A stretch of 64,000 bases of DNA from Lachnospiraceae bacterium (GCA_900199595.1 FZRB01000001.1:58819-122818); one strand, 5' to 3'. Shown: positions 15,497 to 25,762, numbered from the stretch's first letter. Notes: generated by a model from the letters alone, not told the origin. A program made the numbers and translations.

Positions 15497-17890
15497 ATGT
15501 CAGAAAAAACATTAATCGGAAAAAGAAAAGAAACTTACAGAGCTGCAGCTAAGCGTTTTAAATCAGATCGTGATGTATATAATCAGTTCAGAGCGCTGAA
15601 CTCTGCCATTCCACCAAGGAAGAGACGTGCAGGACTTACTGAGCAGGAACTGAAAAAAATGGAGACTGAATACAGTAAGACCATCAACCTGCTCACCAGG
15701 AAGGCAAGCAGGATAGAGGAAGAAATGGGTGGCAAAATAGAACTCAGAAGAGAGGTAATCCAGAGAGTTGGAAATACCGGCAGGAGAGGAAATAATGAGA
15801 AGAAGCTGCTCGAAACTTATGATTACTATATCAAGCTGAGAAAGACGCTCAGTAAAGATTTAAGAGCTATAAATGCCTGCATAAGAACGGATACACATCC
15901 GTCTGTAGCACAGCTTTATAATAACTCCCGTGCTGATAAGTTGGAAATGGATCTTTCCAAGGTCGCAAAGTATGGCGGCCTTCTTAGTACGAGATACAGG
16001 ATTAAGACACCTGATAAGGATGGCTTTTTTACCGAGTCCAAGAAGGGCATAACAGAGCAAAAGCTTCTGGATCAGATCAACGAAGAGCAGAGTGAACTGT
16101 ATGGAAATAAATCCATACTTGTCAGGAATAAGTATGTGGATGTTATGAGCCTGGTCAGGATTATAATCAGGGATAGGGAAGGCTCAAGTTCGATGCTTTT
16201 TGGCAGTTGGTCCGATGGAAGCTTCAGATTAGCATATGCGGAAAATGAACGAAGAGAAGTACTGGATAAAATGGTGGCTTCAATCAAAAAAGCTGCCGTA
16301 AAGAGTGAAAAAAATCCTAATCCGATATCTCAGGCAGATTGTGACAGATACTGCGATATTCTCGGAAGTATTAATTCTCCCGAGGAGTTTATGTCATTTA
16401 TTGATTTCGGAAACAAATTCGGTGCTGCAAGAAATCTGGATTCTATCAACAATAATATGCAGATAAATGCGAATTCTAAGACTGATAAGAGAAACTCTGC
16501 AATGACGATGGTTGCAGATCTTCTCGGATGTAAAAGTCTGATTGCTAACTCCGTGAATCTTCATATCAAGGATCCGTCCACTGGCAAGATCATTATGGGT
16601 ACATTTATGGAAAATGCCAACGGTGCTGACTATAGAGGTGATAAACCGGAAGATATGGAGAAGTTTAGTCAGCTGACTCCGAGTAAGATAGAGCATAATC
16701 TGTCACTGAAGAAGGATATTGCAAATATTCAGATAATTGACTGGATATGTGGTAATCCGGACAGGCATACCGGAAATATGTTCTATAAGTTTGACGATAA
16801 CGGAAGACTTATAGGTCTTATTGGAATAGATAATGATACAAGCTTCGGAAGTGGTGAGCACGCTGATGATTTAAGTGGTATTTTTTTGGAAAACATGACG
16901 GTTGTTACCCAGGAAATGGCTGATCGTATAGAGGCTATGGATAAGGAATCTCTGAAGACCATGCTTTACGGATTTGATCTGTCGGCTGCCGAGGTTAATA
17001 AGGCTATTCAGAGATTTGATCAGTTAAAGAATAAGCTTGCCGCGGATAGAGAGTACTTTGCAGATAAGCCGTTAGGTTATGTGGAAAAGGGAAAAATAAG
17101 GACAGTATCAGATGAAGAGATGAATCAGATACCTATGTATGGTTTCCTTGGAAGTGGAAATCCTGTAAATAAAGTGGAAGAACTGAACAACGGTAAAAAA
17201 ATAGAATACACTCAGGGAAGGAAAACCAAGAATCTTTTCACCGCAATAGCCATGTTTGGAATAAACGCAGAAGGTCTCAGGGCCAGTATAGTTAATCTGC
17301 ATAAATCACTGAACAAGGACTGTACCAATGTTGTCAGAGAAAACCATGCCATGAATAAACGAATAGCCCAGATGGAAGCTGTAGAGAGGGAAACATACAA
17401 GGGCTCCCAGGTATTCAGGGATATGGTAGCATCTCTTAAGACAAGCAGAAATTTTATAAAGGATCAGAAGAAGATCTATTTCAAGCAGGAAGATAACGGT
17501 CGTTTCAGCATGGATCAGGAAAGTGTAAATGCTGCGATAAAAGAATTGAATGAATCCCTTACTGCATGTAATAATTATCTTGGAACAAAGAATGAGGCTA
17601 AAATCATGAAGAAGTCCAAGAGCAGTAATGCGTACAAGAGATTCAAGCTTGCCAAGGATGCGAAGACAGCTATTGAGAAGGAAATAAAAGCCTTTAGCGG
17701 CATGGCTAAAAAGGTTGATCTGGCAAATGGATATATAGACAAGAAGGATGAGATTAAAGCTGTAAGCAAGGCTGAGCAGGATAAGCTCTTATTGGAAACC
17801 AGAAAGATCCGCAGACGTCTGAGGAATCAGTTCATTCAGAATCAGAACAATAATATAGAAGTTCAGCCGGACAAGGCACCGGTTAAATAA
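15497..17890 (+). CDS. Second giant array protein with PI3/4-kinase-like core
   Basis: 797 residues; start at 15497 (M-S-E-K-T-L-I-G-K-R-K) because it matches the M-S-D-N-S-R-I-A-K-R-K start of the paralogue at 268-2751 and has AGAAGAGGG upstream. The two are colinear over their full length. Catalytic loop D422-R-H-T-G-N427, metal site I-D445-N-D447, and the conserved N-S-A-M-T-M-V-A and G-T-F-M-E-N-A-N-G segments before it. All kinase-like residues visible in the first copy are kept, so it is probably active on a protein or lipid; the substrate is unknown. The C-terminal YKR domain (N-Y-L-G-T-K ... K-S-S-N-A-Y-K-R-F) is nearly identical to that of the paralogue. There is no array promoter in the 114-bp gap before it, so it is read with 13151. 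The HD-GYP gene follows after 33 bp. Confidence 0.9.
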   Translation: MSEKTLIGKRKETYRAAAKRFKSDRDVYNQFRALNSAIPPRKRRAGLTEQELKKMETEYSKTINLLTRKASRIEEEMGGKIELRREVIQRVGNTGRRGNNEKKLLETYDYYIKLRKTLSKDLRAINACIRTDTHPSVAQLYNNSRADKLEMDLSKVAKYGGLLSTRYRIKTPDKDGFFTESKKGITEQKLLDQINEEQSELYGNKSILVRNKYVDVMSLVRIIIRDREGSSSMLFGSWSDGSFRLAYAENERREVLDKMVASIKKAAVKSEKNPNPISQADCDRYCDILGSINSPEEFMSFIDFGNKFGAARNLDSINNNMQINANSKTDKRNSAMTMVADLLGCKSLIANSVNLHIKDPSTGKIIMGTFMENANGADYRGDKPEDMEKFSQLTPSKIEHNLSLKKDIANIQIIDWICGNPDRHTGNMFYKFDDNGRLIGLIGIDNDTSFGSGEHADDLSGIFLENMTVVTQEMADRIEAMDKESLKTMLYGFDLSAAEVNKAIQRFDQLKNKLAADREYFADKPLGYVEKGKIRTVSDEEMNQIPMYGFLGSGNPVNKVEELNNGKKIEYTQGRKTKNLFTAIAMFGINAEGLRASIVNLHKSLNKDCTNVVRENHAMNKRIAQMEAVERETYKGSQVFRDMVASLKTSRNFIKDQKKIYFKQEDNGRFSMDQESVNAAIKELNESLTACNNYLGTKNEAKIMKKSKSSNAYKRFKLAKDAKTAIEKEIKAFSGMAKKVDLANGYIDKKDEIKAVSKAEQDKLLLETRKIRRRLRNQFIQNQNNNIEVQPDKAPVK

Positions 17891-17923
17891 ATAAACATAT
17901 TTCCATGAGGGAGGCAGTGATAA

Positions 17924-20900
17924 TTGAAGCTGCACACAAATAAAAAGATATTTGTTTCACTTATTCTTATCATTACATTTATAACTGCATATTTTCCGTC
18001 GGTGATGGTTCATGCAGCTGACGAAGATGAGCAGCTGACCGGAGGCGCTGCGGCTGTTTCAGGTCAGGCGGATGGCGTTGGTTATGCAGCAAAGCTCTAT
18101 GACGTAGATGATGGTCTGCCGACATCGGATGCCAATACTATTCTGGCAACCTCTGATGGTTACATCTGGATAGGAAGCTACAGCGGTCTGATACGTTACG
18201 ATGGAACTACATTTGAACGTCAGGATTCCTCAGGAGGAATCACAAATGTCAACGCTATTTGTGAAGACAGTAAGGGACGTCTGTGGGTTGGTACAAATGA
18301 TAACGGAGTTGTAGTTACAAAGGGTGGCAGCAGCACGCATTTTTCCTATGAAGATGGTCTGGATACAGCATCCATCAGCTGCATATGCGAAGATGCTGAT
18401 GGAAACATCCTGGTCGGAACCAAGCAGGGACTTTATTATTTTGATAGAAATATGAAGCTGGGTGTGATAAGTGATGCCCAGATAAGAAATACTTATATCT
18501 CACGTCTGGAATCAGATAAAAATGGAAATGTTTATGGTGTAACAAATGATGGAGAACTGTTCCGTATAAGGAAGCTCCGTGTGACTGAATATTATAACGC
18601 AGAGGATCTTGGATTAGATCCGATTATTTGTGTGCTTCCTCTTCCTGATAAAGAGGATGAGTTGTGGATTGGAACCTCTACAGGACAGCTTTACAGAGGC
18701 AGTATTGCAGATGATTTTGAATCTATATTTAAGCTGGGCTCATTTAGTGAGTCAGTAAGCCGACTGCATTATACAGCCGGAAGACTCTGGATTATTGTGG
18801 GTACCGGACTTATTTACATGGATAACAGAAGCAATTTTCATCCTATTCAGAACCTTCCGATGAATGGCGGAATAGAAAATATGACCGAAGACTTCGAGGG
18901 GAATCTCTGGTTTGCATCCAGAAGACAGGGTGTTATGAAAATAGCAGCCAGCAGATTTATCGATCTGACTGAGATGGAAAGACTTGAGCCGGGTATTGTT
19001 AATACAACCTGTCTCCATAACAATATGCTGTTCGTGGGTACAGATACAGGACTGCAGATAACAGATGCAGGTCATATTACTGTAAAAAATGACCTTACCG
19101 AATATCTGAGCAACACCCGTGTCAGATGTATCAACGAGGATAATAACGGAAATCTGTGGATATCGACCTTTACAAATGAGAAGGGTCTTATCTGTTATAC
19201 AAAGGATAGAAATATAATCAGTTATACGACGTCAGAGGGGCTGCCGAGTAACTGTGTTCGTACTACAACGGTTACACCTGATGGAGCGGTTCTGGTGGGT
19301 ACCAATGGCGGACTTGCTGTAATAAGAGACGGAAAAGTTGAAAGAGTCATAGATAAGAATAAGGGTCTGACCATTGATGTTATCCTGACCGTTGAAGTAA
19401 CCGATGACGGGAAATATTATCTCGGTTCTGACGGAGGCGGTATATATGTTATCGATGGTAATAATCTGACTCATCTTTCACACAGGGATGGACTTACCAG
19501 TGATGTTATTCTCAGAATTAAGAAGGATGAAAAAAGAGGTGTCATCTGGATTGTTACTTCAAACTCCATTCAGTATATAAAAGATGGAGTGATCAAAAAT
19601 GTTGAGGCCTTTCCATACAGCAATAACTACGATATATATTTTGATTCCGGAGACAAGGCGTGGATACTGGCTTCAAATGGTATCTATGTTGTAAATGCAT
19701 CCGACATGATAAACAAGAAGAAATTTGATTACGATTTCTTCAATGTGGCAGACGGTCTGGCGAGTGTTCCAACTTCGAATTCATTTAGCTGTCTGGACGA
19801 TAATGGTGATCTTTATATATCCGGACGAAGCGGAGTATACTCTGTAAATATAGAGAATTTCTTTATTCAGCGTCAGAATATCAGATTTAGTGTTCCGTAT
19901 ATAGAAACTGATTATGGCAGGTATTATCCTGATGAAAAAGGCGCATTTAGAATACCTTCCTCATCCAGAAATATAACCATATGCGGTTCGGCTCTTACCT
20001 ATTCCATGCATGATCCGGAGATTCAGTATTATCTGGATGGAGCAGATAAGCAGCCTATTGTTATAAATAAATCGGAAATGCAGCCTTTCAGATACACGAA
20101 CCTGAAGGGAGGCACCTATAATTTCAAGCTCGCCCTTATAGATGGCTCGACCCATGAGGTGAGGCAGGAGGTTTCCTACAAGATAGTTAAGCAGAAGGCA
20201 TTCTACGAAGAGTGGTGGTTCTATCTGATGATCCTTCTGATAATATTAATGTTTATAGTTAACTTTGTTCAGATATATCTGCATTCCAGAACCGCTGCAC
20301 TTAAGAAACGTGTTGAGGAAAACAAACGATTGTTCACGCAGACAGCAACTGCGCTGGTAAATGCCATAGATGCAAAGGACAAATACACTCAGGGTCATTC
20401 CTCAAGGGTTGCTGATTATTCAAAGAAAATAGCAGAGCTTAAGGGTATGAGTGAGGAGGAGTGTGAAGAGGTATACTATGCTGCACTTCTCCATGATGTA
20501 GGAAAGATAGGAGTTCCTTCAAGTATCATCAATAAAGATACCAGGCTTACCGATGAGGAGTATGAAATCATCAAGACTCATCCGACTCAGGGAGAGCAGA
20601 TACTGAGCAGTATAACAGAGTTTCCATTTCTTACTGTGGGAGCGCTTTTCCATCATGAACGCTATGACGGAAGAGGCTATCCGAATCATATAAAGGCAAC
20701 GGATATACCGGAAATGGCAAGAATCATTGCAGTGGCTGATTCGTATGATGCCATGACTTCCAAGAGAAGCTATCGTGATCCGATGCCTCAGCAGAAGGTA
20801 AGAGAAGAGTTCGTCAAGGGCTCCGGCACACAGTTTGATCCCGAATATGCAAGACTCATGGTTCATATGATCGATCTCGATAGTGAATACGAGATGAAGG

Positions 20901-21958
20901 AAAGAGAAGTGATCAAGGAGCTTGCGGGTAAGACTGAGCTTCAGGTATGGAAACACAGAAGCAGCATATCGGAAGGTATACTCCTTACACCGAATATGAC
21001 AACGATCCGTATGAAAGTAGGGCCGTATGAGAAGTATCCGAATATGAAGCCGGTTCCATCGCTGGTTCTTTTCGATTCTCTGGACGGTCGTGTATACAGC
21101 GACGAAAGAGATGCCAAGAATCTTATGTACTTCGAATACGGTGAGATATGGTATGACGGACGTATCGAAGTATCAGGCGCACGTAAGATGGAAGTGAAGC
21201 ATAAGCAGAAAAAGGCTTCGGATATAAAGAGTGAGAATGAATATAAGATAGAAGCCGTAAAGGTGAAGGATCATGTCCTTATAAGAATCATAGGGAAAAA
21301 GGAAACGGTTGAGATAATAACAGCACTTCCTGACAGCGCAAGATTTGCATATATCGGCCTTACCGGAGAATACTGTCACATAACAGATGTGAAAATGAAT
21401 AAGGCTGAAACAGCTGTTGCCCAGAACTATATTCCAAGGATTGCCGAAGAGATAAGCTATCTCGATGGACCGGATGGAGATATACCGAGTGTTCAGATAA
21501 ACGGATATCGAACAGAGGCTTCGGAGGGAATACCGATAAAGGATGGGATGAAGATAACCTTCCATGCAAAGAGTCTTCCGACAGCAAGACTTGTATGGCA
21601 CTGTCCATACATAAATATCTACAGTGCAGATGATGCAAAGGTAGGTGGAAAAAACTTCAGAGATCATTCACTCATCAGACTTGATGGAGAATGCTGGGAG
21701 GGTGACGAAGACTGTAAGGTGAAGCTTCTGGTGACAAATGATGATAATTTTGCAGGCTGGGAGGCATGGAAGGAATATAATAAAGAAGGCTTTGACTGTA
21801 CGGTTACATTTATCCGAAATGAAAAAACAGTTACAGTCTATACCGAAAATGCAGGAATATCAGTAAAATGCACCTCGGTAATAGAAGGCGATGTGGGTGA
21901 GCTCTACGCTTCCCTCACCGGCGACCAGTGTGCAATCACAAATATTAGAATAGAGTAA
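17924..21958 (+). CDS. Propeller / Y_Y_Y / HD-GYP membrane sensor, c-di-GMP phosphodiesterase
   Basis: 1344 residues with a TTG start behind GAGGGAGG. Signal peptide at 1-32. Residues about 45-640 are repeated W-I/V-G-T/S-x-x-G-L blades of the two-component regulator propeller type, followed by a Y_Y_Y-like domain (about 665-750) and one membrane helix (about 764-786). The cytoplasmic HD-GYP domain has H857-D858 and H910-H-E-R-Y-D-G-R-G-Y-P920, the signature of c-di-GMP hydrolysis. A C-terminal beta-rich part of about 370 residues holds two related L-T-G-E/D-x-C-x-I-T-D/N endings and is not recognised. It lacks histidine kinase and DNA-binding domains, so extracellular binding, probably of glycans as in propeller/Y_Y_Y sensors, would directly control c-di-GMP turnover. 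It lies in the operon of the second kinase-like array gene, 7 bp before the HExxH membrane protein. Confidence 0.9.
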   Translation: MKLHTNKKIFVSLILIITFITAYFPSVMVHAADEDEQLTGGAAAVSGQADGVGYAAKLYDVDDGLPTSDANTILATSDGYIWIGSYSGLIRYDGTTFERQDSSGGITNVNAICEDSKGRLWVGTNDNGVVVTKGGSSTHFSYEDGLDTASISCICEDADGNILVGTKQGLYYFDRNMKLGVISDAQIRNTYISRLESDKNGNVYGVTNDGELFRIRKLRVTEYYNAEDLGLDPIICVLPLPDKEDELWIGTSTGQLYRGSIADDFESIFKLGSFSESVSRLHYTAGRLWIIVGTGLIYMDNRSNFHPIQNLPMNGGIENMTEDFEGNLWFASRRQGVMKIAASRFIDLTEMERLEPGIVNTTCLHNNMLFVGTDTGLQITDAGHITVKNDLTEYLSNTRVRCINEDNNGNLWISTFTNEKGLICYTKDRNIISYTTSEGLPSNCVRTTTVTPDGAVLVGTNGGLAVIRDGKVERVIDKNKGLTIDVILTVEVTDDGKYYLGSDGGGIYVIDGNNLTHLSHRDGLTSDVILRIKKDEKRGVIWIVTSNSIQYIKDGVIKNVEAFPYSNNYDIYFDSGDKAWILASNGIYVVNASDMINKKKFDYDFFNVADGLASVPTSNSFSCLDDNGDLYISGRSGVYSVNIENFFIQRQNIRFSVPYIETDYGRYYPDEKGAFRIPSSSRNITICGSALTYSMHDPEIQYYLDGADKQPIVINKSEMQPFRYTNLKGGTYNFKLALIDGSTHEVRQEVSYKIVKQKAFYEEWWFYLMILLIILMFIVNFVQIYLHSRTAALKKRVEENKRLFTQTATALVNAIDAKDKYTQGHSSRVADYSKKIAELKGMSEEECEEVYYAALLHDVGKIGVPSSIINKDTRLTDEEYEIIKTHPTQGEQILSSITEFPFLTVGALFHHERYDGRGYPNHIKATDIPEMARIIAVADSYDAMTSKRSYRDPMPQQKVREEFVKGSGTQFDPEYARLMVHMIDLDSEYEMKEREVIKELAGKTELQVWKHRSSISEGILLTPNMTTIRMKVGPYEKYPNMKPVPSLVLFDSLDGRVYSDERDAKNLMYFEYGEIWYDGRIEVSGARKMEVKHKQKKASDIKSENEYKIEAVKVKDHVLIRIIGKKETVEIITALPDSARFAYIGLTGEYCHITDVKMNKAETAVAQNYIPRIAEEISYLDGPDGDIPSVQINGYRTEASEGIPIKDGMKITFHAKSLPTARLVWHCPYINIYSADDAKVGGKNFRDHSLIRLDGECWEGDEDCKVKLLVTNDDNFAGWEAWKEYNKEGFDCTVTFIRNEKTVTVYTENAGISVKCTSVIEGDVGELYASLTGDQCAITNIRIE

Positions 21959-21964
21959 AAATAT

Positions 21965-22555
21965 ATGACAATAGATGAATTAGTAAAATATATATATGGA
22001 AACACCTTTCTGTTTGCAGCGGTGGTGGCGCTGCTTCTGCCCTTCGTGGTCATACTGGTGGGACTTATAATAAACTATCTGGGTTATGCCATCGCATTTC
22101 TGGCCAGTTTATTTATTGATCCTATGATCGTGATGAATATGATAAACTACCTGTTCTTCCCGGGAGTAATGCTGCACGAGCTGTCCCATGCTTTTCTGGC
22201 ATTTATCACGGGAGCCGAGGTAACAGAAGTGGCACTATTCAAGCGGGAGGAGGAATCCCTTGGACATGTGAGCTTCAGAAACAGAGGTAATCTGTTCCTG
22301 GTATCCCTGCAGAATGTATTTGCCTCTGCAGCACCTATGTTCTGCGGAGGAGCCATAGTATTCGGCTGTTATTACGGGGTAACCCATATAACCATTCTGT
22401 GGCTGAGAATACTTCTTGGATACCTGGGAGTATCTATGTTTTTCCATATGACCATGAGTGTTCAGGATATCAAGATATACATCAAAGGTGTGCCGATTTT
22501 TATGGGCCTCATTTTCATAGTATGTTTATTACTTAAATTATTTGGTGTGATATAG
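21965..22555 (+). CDS. HExxH membrane protein, putative metallopeptidase
   Basis: 196 residues with five or six hydrophobic segments and H71-E-L-S-H75 at the start of one of them. This is the pattern of M50-like or related integral-membrane zinc peptidases, so intramembrane or juxtamembrane proteolysis is possible. I see no clear N-P-D-G type second motif, so family membership is tentative and the protein could be a non-canonical relative. It starts 6 bp after the HD-GYP gene with no evident Shine-Dalgarno site, which suggests translational coupling. It is the last gene of the operon and a family terminator follows. Confidence 0.8.
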   Translation: MTIDELVKYIYGNTFLFAAVVALLLPFVVILVGLIINYLGYAIAFLASLFIDPMIVMNMINYLFFPGVMLHELSHAFLAFITGAEVTEVALFKREEESLGHVSFRNRGNLFLVSLQNVFASAAPMFCGGAIVFGCYYGVTHITILWLRILLGYLGVSMFFHMTMSVQDIKIYIKGVPIFMGLIFIVCLLLKLFGVI

Positions 22556-22567
22556 TTTGGTTGACAT

Positions 22568-22617
22568 AAAAAACATGACAAAAGCGAACCAGGTTAACTT
22601 TTGTCATGTTTTTTTCA
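22568..22617 (+). terminator. Palindromic terminator, GAACC family
   Basis: AAACATGACAAAAG pairs with CTTTTGTCATGTTT around the GCGAACCAGGTTAA centre; a T-run follows. Ends the operon 13151-22555. Confidence 0.9.
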
Positions 22618-22629
22618 AGCGATATGATG

Positions 22630-22661
22630 TTGCGCTTTTGTTGCCTTTTATACTTTATAAT
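22630..22661 (+). promoter_or_regulatory. Array promoter, copy 6
   Basis: TTGCGCTTTTGTT, 20-bp spacer, perfect TATAAT at 22656-22661. Drives 22728-25685 and probably 25763-29335. Confidence 0.8.
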
Positions 22662-22727
22662 AGGCTGCAAAGGTTATATTCACTGTAGATAAAGTGCGTA
22701 ATAAAGCACTCAGAAAGGAGAAGTGGG

Positions 22728-25685
22728 ATGAAAGAGAATGAAGTAAACGAAGTAAATCAGAAGTCATTTAGTGATATTATGAAAGGGCTTCCACAGGCAG
22801 CCTGGACAGCTAATAATAGATACAGGGGTTACAGTCTTGAAATGCTTGTTAATCTGATGTTTGTGCCGAAGAATGAAAACGGTACTGAAATTGAATTAAC
22901 AGGAAAGGATCTGACAGATAAGCTCGAGAATTTCGCATATGCCAACAGATTAAAGACTCTGACAGGAGTGGCCTTCGATGGCATTAGTCCGGATGCGTCA
23001 GGAAAGCAGATAATGATCGACGGAAAAAGCGCTGAGGATACATGGGGCGAGAAGTACGCACATGTAGAGGATAAAGCTCAGAAGGATATGTTATATCAGT
23101 TTGAGATTCTTAATCAGATGTTCAATGGAACCTCTGAGATTACTGCTGCTCAGCCGGGAAGTGAGCCCGTGGTAATTCTTCCGGAAGGCTCCAGAAACCA
23201 GATCAGAAGAGAAATAATAAATGAGTATGAAAAACAGAGAAATGCTGAAAGAGCAAATGAACCTGAAGAAGAGATAAAGTTTGAAGAGGATGCTCCGGAA
23301 GTGGAAAATGTTCAGCCTGAGGAAATAAAGGATCCTCTCACAGCTGAAGCCTTCGATACATTTTCCCAGAATGCATATGAGAGACTTTGGAGAACCAATC
23401 CGTCAATAGGTGTATATGCTTCTCCGGCTGCTATGCTGAGTGTTATTTTCAATGGAGATAAGACCGGTAAGGAAATAGCAGATAAGTATAATAATATTAA
23501 TAAAACCAACCGCGGTATGAAGGAAATGATAGATGTTGCGGCTGATGAATTCATGAAGGAAATAGACAGTCCCGAGCGCAAGGCATTTCTTAAGGAAGCC
23601 GGTATCGACCCATCCAAGAGCATTACAGTTGATGGACAGACCATGGAAGAGCGCTATGGTGAGAAGTATAAGGATATAGAAGATGTTCAGTTAAAAGAAA
23701 AGCTCTTCAAGCTTGAGCTCATGTATCAGATCTCGGAAGCTCATATGAAGGGTAAGAAGGGAGTAGTTCCTGAAATCGGAGCTACAAGATATGAGAAGGT
23801 TGACGGTAACTTCAAGGAAGCAGAAGTTAAGAAATTAGCTGTACCAAAGCCTAAGATAATAGATGTGAAAGCTGAACCTGAACAGGCTGAACCTGTTCAG
23901 GAAGAACCTGTTCAGGAAGAGCCTGTTAAGGCGGAACCTACACCTGAGGAGTTCAGAGCAAATCTCATCAAAACAGAGGAAAGAATATTTATTGGTGAAT
24001 CTGCCACCCTTAGCCCTGATGTTCCGATTCCTGAGGCTGCACAGGCTAAGTGGGACGTATTAAAGCAGGTGAACGGTCTTAATAAGAGCCTTAAGGAATC
24101 TCTGGCAAAGCTTGATGCTGTAAAGAAGAGCAGTATGCAGGGTAAGGATACAGAGTTCTACAATAACATGAGAGGTGCTCTTGAGAAATGTATAGAATTA
24201 TCAGATTCAGAGAATCCAAAGGCTAACGCAGCTGATCTTCTGGAGCAGATGGATATATACGCTAAGGCAGCTGATAAGTATTATGCAGAGAGAAAGGGTA
24301 TCCTTTTCGGACCTCAGTCAGATGCCGGAAAGATTCGTCTGAATGAGGCTAAGATAGCGAAGGATAATATTCCAAAGCAGATAGAAATGCTTAAGGATGC
24401 AGCTGGTATTACAGGAGATCTGGGAGATGCAAAGCTTTCCTTCCCTGAACTTACAGAAAAGGCTATGGCAGAAGCTCGAAATGCCGGAAGCAGTAAGCTT
24501 TCAGTTGGCGATTTGGGTGGCAAATTTGGCCTGGGATATATAGAAAATGCAGCAAAGAAATATCTGAATGAGAGAGGAAAAGCAGTTACAACGCAGTCTC
24601 TGGCAGACCTGTCTCTTGATGGTGATTTTATAAATATGGTGGAGAAGTATCCGGCAAGTTATTCTGATAAGTATGATATATTACTGACAGCTAAGGACAC
24701 AGTAAGGGAACACTATAAGAAGATAGAAGCTGATAAGTCATTAGACGCCGAAACCAAAACATGGGCAACTAAAAAGCTTAATAGTTCACATGAGTTAGAC
24801 AAAGCTGCGGAAAATCTTGCTGAAAATCCGGAATTCATCGAAATGTATGAAAAACATAATAGTTTAGTCGGTGAATATTGGGATAAAAAAATAAAGGCAG
24901 AGTCTTATCTAACTGAAAAGAATGGTACTAAGCCAACCGCCAATGAAATAAAAGACCTTAGTGAAAATAAAGTATTCCTTATGGTTTATGATAAATATCC
25001 GGGTGATTTTGGAAATAAATGGAATGAGAACAAGCAGAAGGCTGATGAGCTTAAGGAACAGTACAAGAAAGAACTTGATGATATGCTCTTTGGTCTTGAG
25101 GACCGTAGAGGTGGTATAGTTCCATTTGTAAAGGATAATTATGATTCAGACAATCCGAATCCTGCCTATGAAGAGGCTATGGATCAGCTTAGAGAAAGAA
25201 AAGCTGCTATAAAGGAAGAAGATGAAAGATTAGACGAAGAGAAGGAGAACATAGAGGAGATAGAAAATCCTGAGGAGAAGAAACAGAGAAGCGAGCAGCT
25301 CGAAAAGGATATTGAAGCTGTGAAGAAATCCTATAAGGATTACAAGCAGGCTAAGAATGATGTCATAAGAGAGCATCTTCTTCCTGATTTCCTCGCAAGA
25401 GTTTCCTTCCTGAAGGCAACACAGGATCCTAAGATCGGTGATGATGTATGTCGTCTCATGGCTACAACTCCCAAGCAGGAGAAGGCCGTAGTTGCTTCCA
25501 TTCTGGATAATATCAAGAAGCCTGAGAATGCACAGGTTCTCAAGGCTAAGAATCTTACAGAGATGGTTATGGACGGAAGCATAGTAGAGAAGGTAGTTCC
25601 GGGCGCCCAGAAGGCACAGCCTGAAAAGGTTAGAAAGGTGCAGCAGCCACAGAAAGCTGCAGAAGCTGGCGGAATAGTCAGGTAG
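22728..25685 (+). CDS. Giant helical array protein with duplicated N-terminal module
   Basis: 985 residues, M-K-E-N-E-V start, AGAAAGGAGAAGTGGG upstream. Not recognised as a named family. Residues about 10-150 and 215-345 are a diverged internal duplication (I-D-G-K-S-A-E-D-T-W-G-E-K-Y in the first copy, V-D-G-Q-T-M-E-E-R-Y-G-E-K-Y in the second). A linker of A-E-P-V-Q-E-E-P-V repeats lies at about 383-405. The YKR domain is at about 465-546 (F-Y-N-N-M-R-G-A-L ... K-Y-Y-A-E-R-K). Three L-x-x-N/D-x-x-F-x-x-M/V-x-x-K-Y-P repeats at about 629-760 relate it to the proteins at 9848 and 56374. A coiled coil and a basic tail follow. Read with the next gene across a hairpin. Confidence 0.9.
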   Translation: MKENEVNEVNQKSFSDIMKGLPQAAWTANNRYRGYSLEMLVNLMFVPKNENGTEIELTGKDLTDKLENFAYANRLKTLTGVAFDGISPDASGKQIMIDGKSAEDTWGEKYAHVEDKAQKDMLYQFEILNQMFNGTSEITAAQPGSEPVVILPEGSRNQIRREIINEYEKQRNAERANEPEEEIKFEEDAPEVENVQPEEIKDPLTAEAFDTFSQNAYERLWRTNPSIGVYASPAAMLSVIFNGDKTGKEIADKYNNINKTNRGMKEMIDVAADEFMKEIDSPERKAFLKEAGIDPSKSITVDGQTMEERYGEKYKDIEDVQLKEKLFKLELMYQISEAHMKGKKGVVPEIGATRYEKVDGNFKEAEVKKLAVPKPKIIDVKAEPEQAEPVQEEPVQEEPVKAEPTPEEFRANLIKTEERIFIGESATLSPDVPIPEAAQAKWDVLKQVNGLNKSLKESLAKLDAVKKSSMQGKDTEFYNNMRGALEKCIELSDSENPKANAADLLEQMDIYAKAADKYYAERKGILFGPQSDAGKIRLNEAKIAKDNIPKQIEMLKDAAGITGDLGDAKLSFPELTEKAMAEARNAGSSKLSVGDLGGKFGLGYIENAAKKYLNERGKAVTTQSLADLSLDGDFINMVEKYPASYSDKYDILLTAKDTVREHYKKIEADKSLDAETKTWATKKLNSSHELDKAAENLAENPEFIEMYEKHNSLVGEYWDKKIKAESYLTEKNGTKPTANEIKDLSENKVFLMVYDKYPGDFGNKWNENKQKADELKEQYKKELDDMLFGLEDRRGGIVPFVKDNYDSDNPNPAYEEAMDQLRERKAAIKEEDERLDEEKENIEEIENPEEKKQRSEQLEKDIEAVKKSYKDYKQAKNDVIREHLLPDFLARVSFLKATQDPKIGDDVCRLMATTPKQEKAVVASILDNIKKPENAQVLKAKNLTEMVMDGSIVEKVVPGAQKAQPEKVRKVQQPQKAAEAGGIVR

Positions 25686-25701
25686 GAATAACTGGAGATA
25701 A

Positions 25702-25742
25702 AAAAGATGACACTTTGAACCTGATTCAAAGTGTCATCTTTT
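25702..25742. terminator. Perfect 18-bp palindromic hairpin between two giant genes
   Basis: AAAAGATGACACTTTGAA pairs with its exact complement around a CCTGA loop. The downstream tract is only CTTTTG, and the next start codon is 20 bp away with no array promoter between. It may act as a leaky terminator that sets the ratio of the two genes, or as an RNA processing or stability site. Confidence 0.7.
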
Positions 25743-25762
25743 GAAAAAGAAAGGATATTACG

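Noticed and set aside
21173-21667. 164-codon minus-strand ORF
   Set aside because: Antisense to the C-terminal domain of the HD-GYP protein, without a ribosome binding site.
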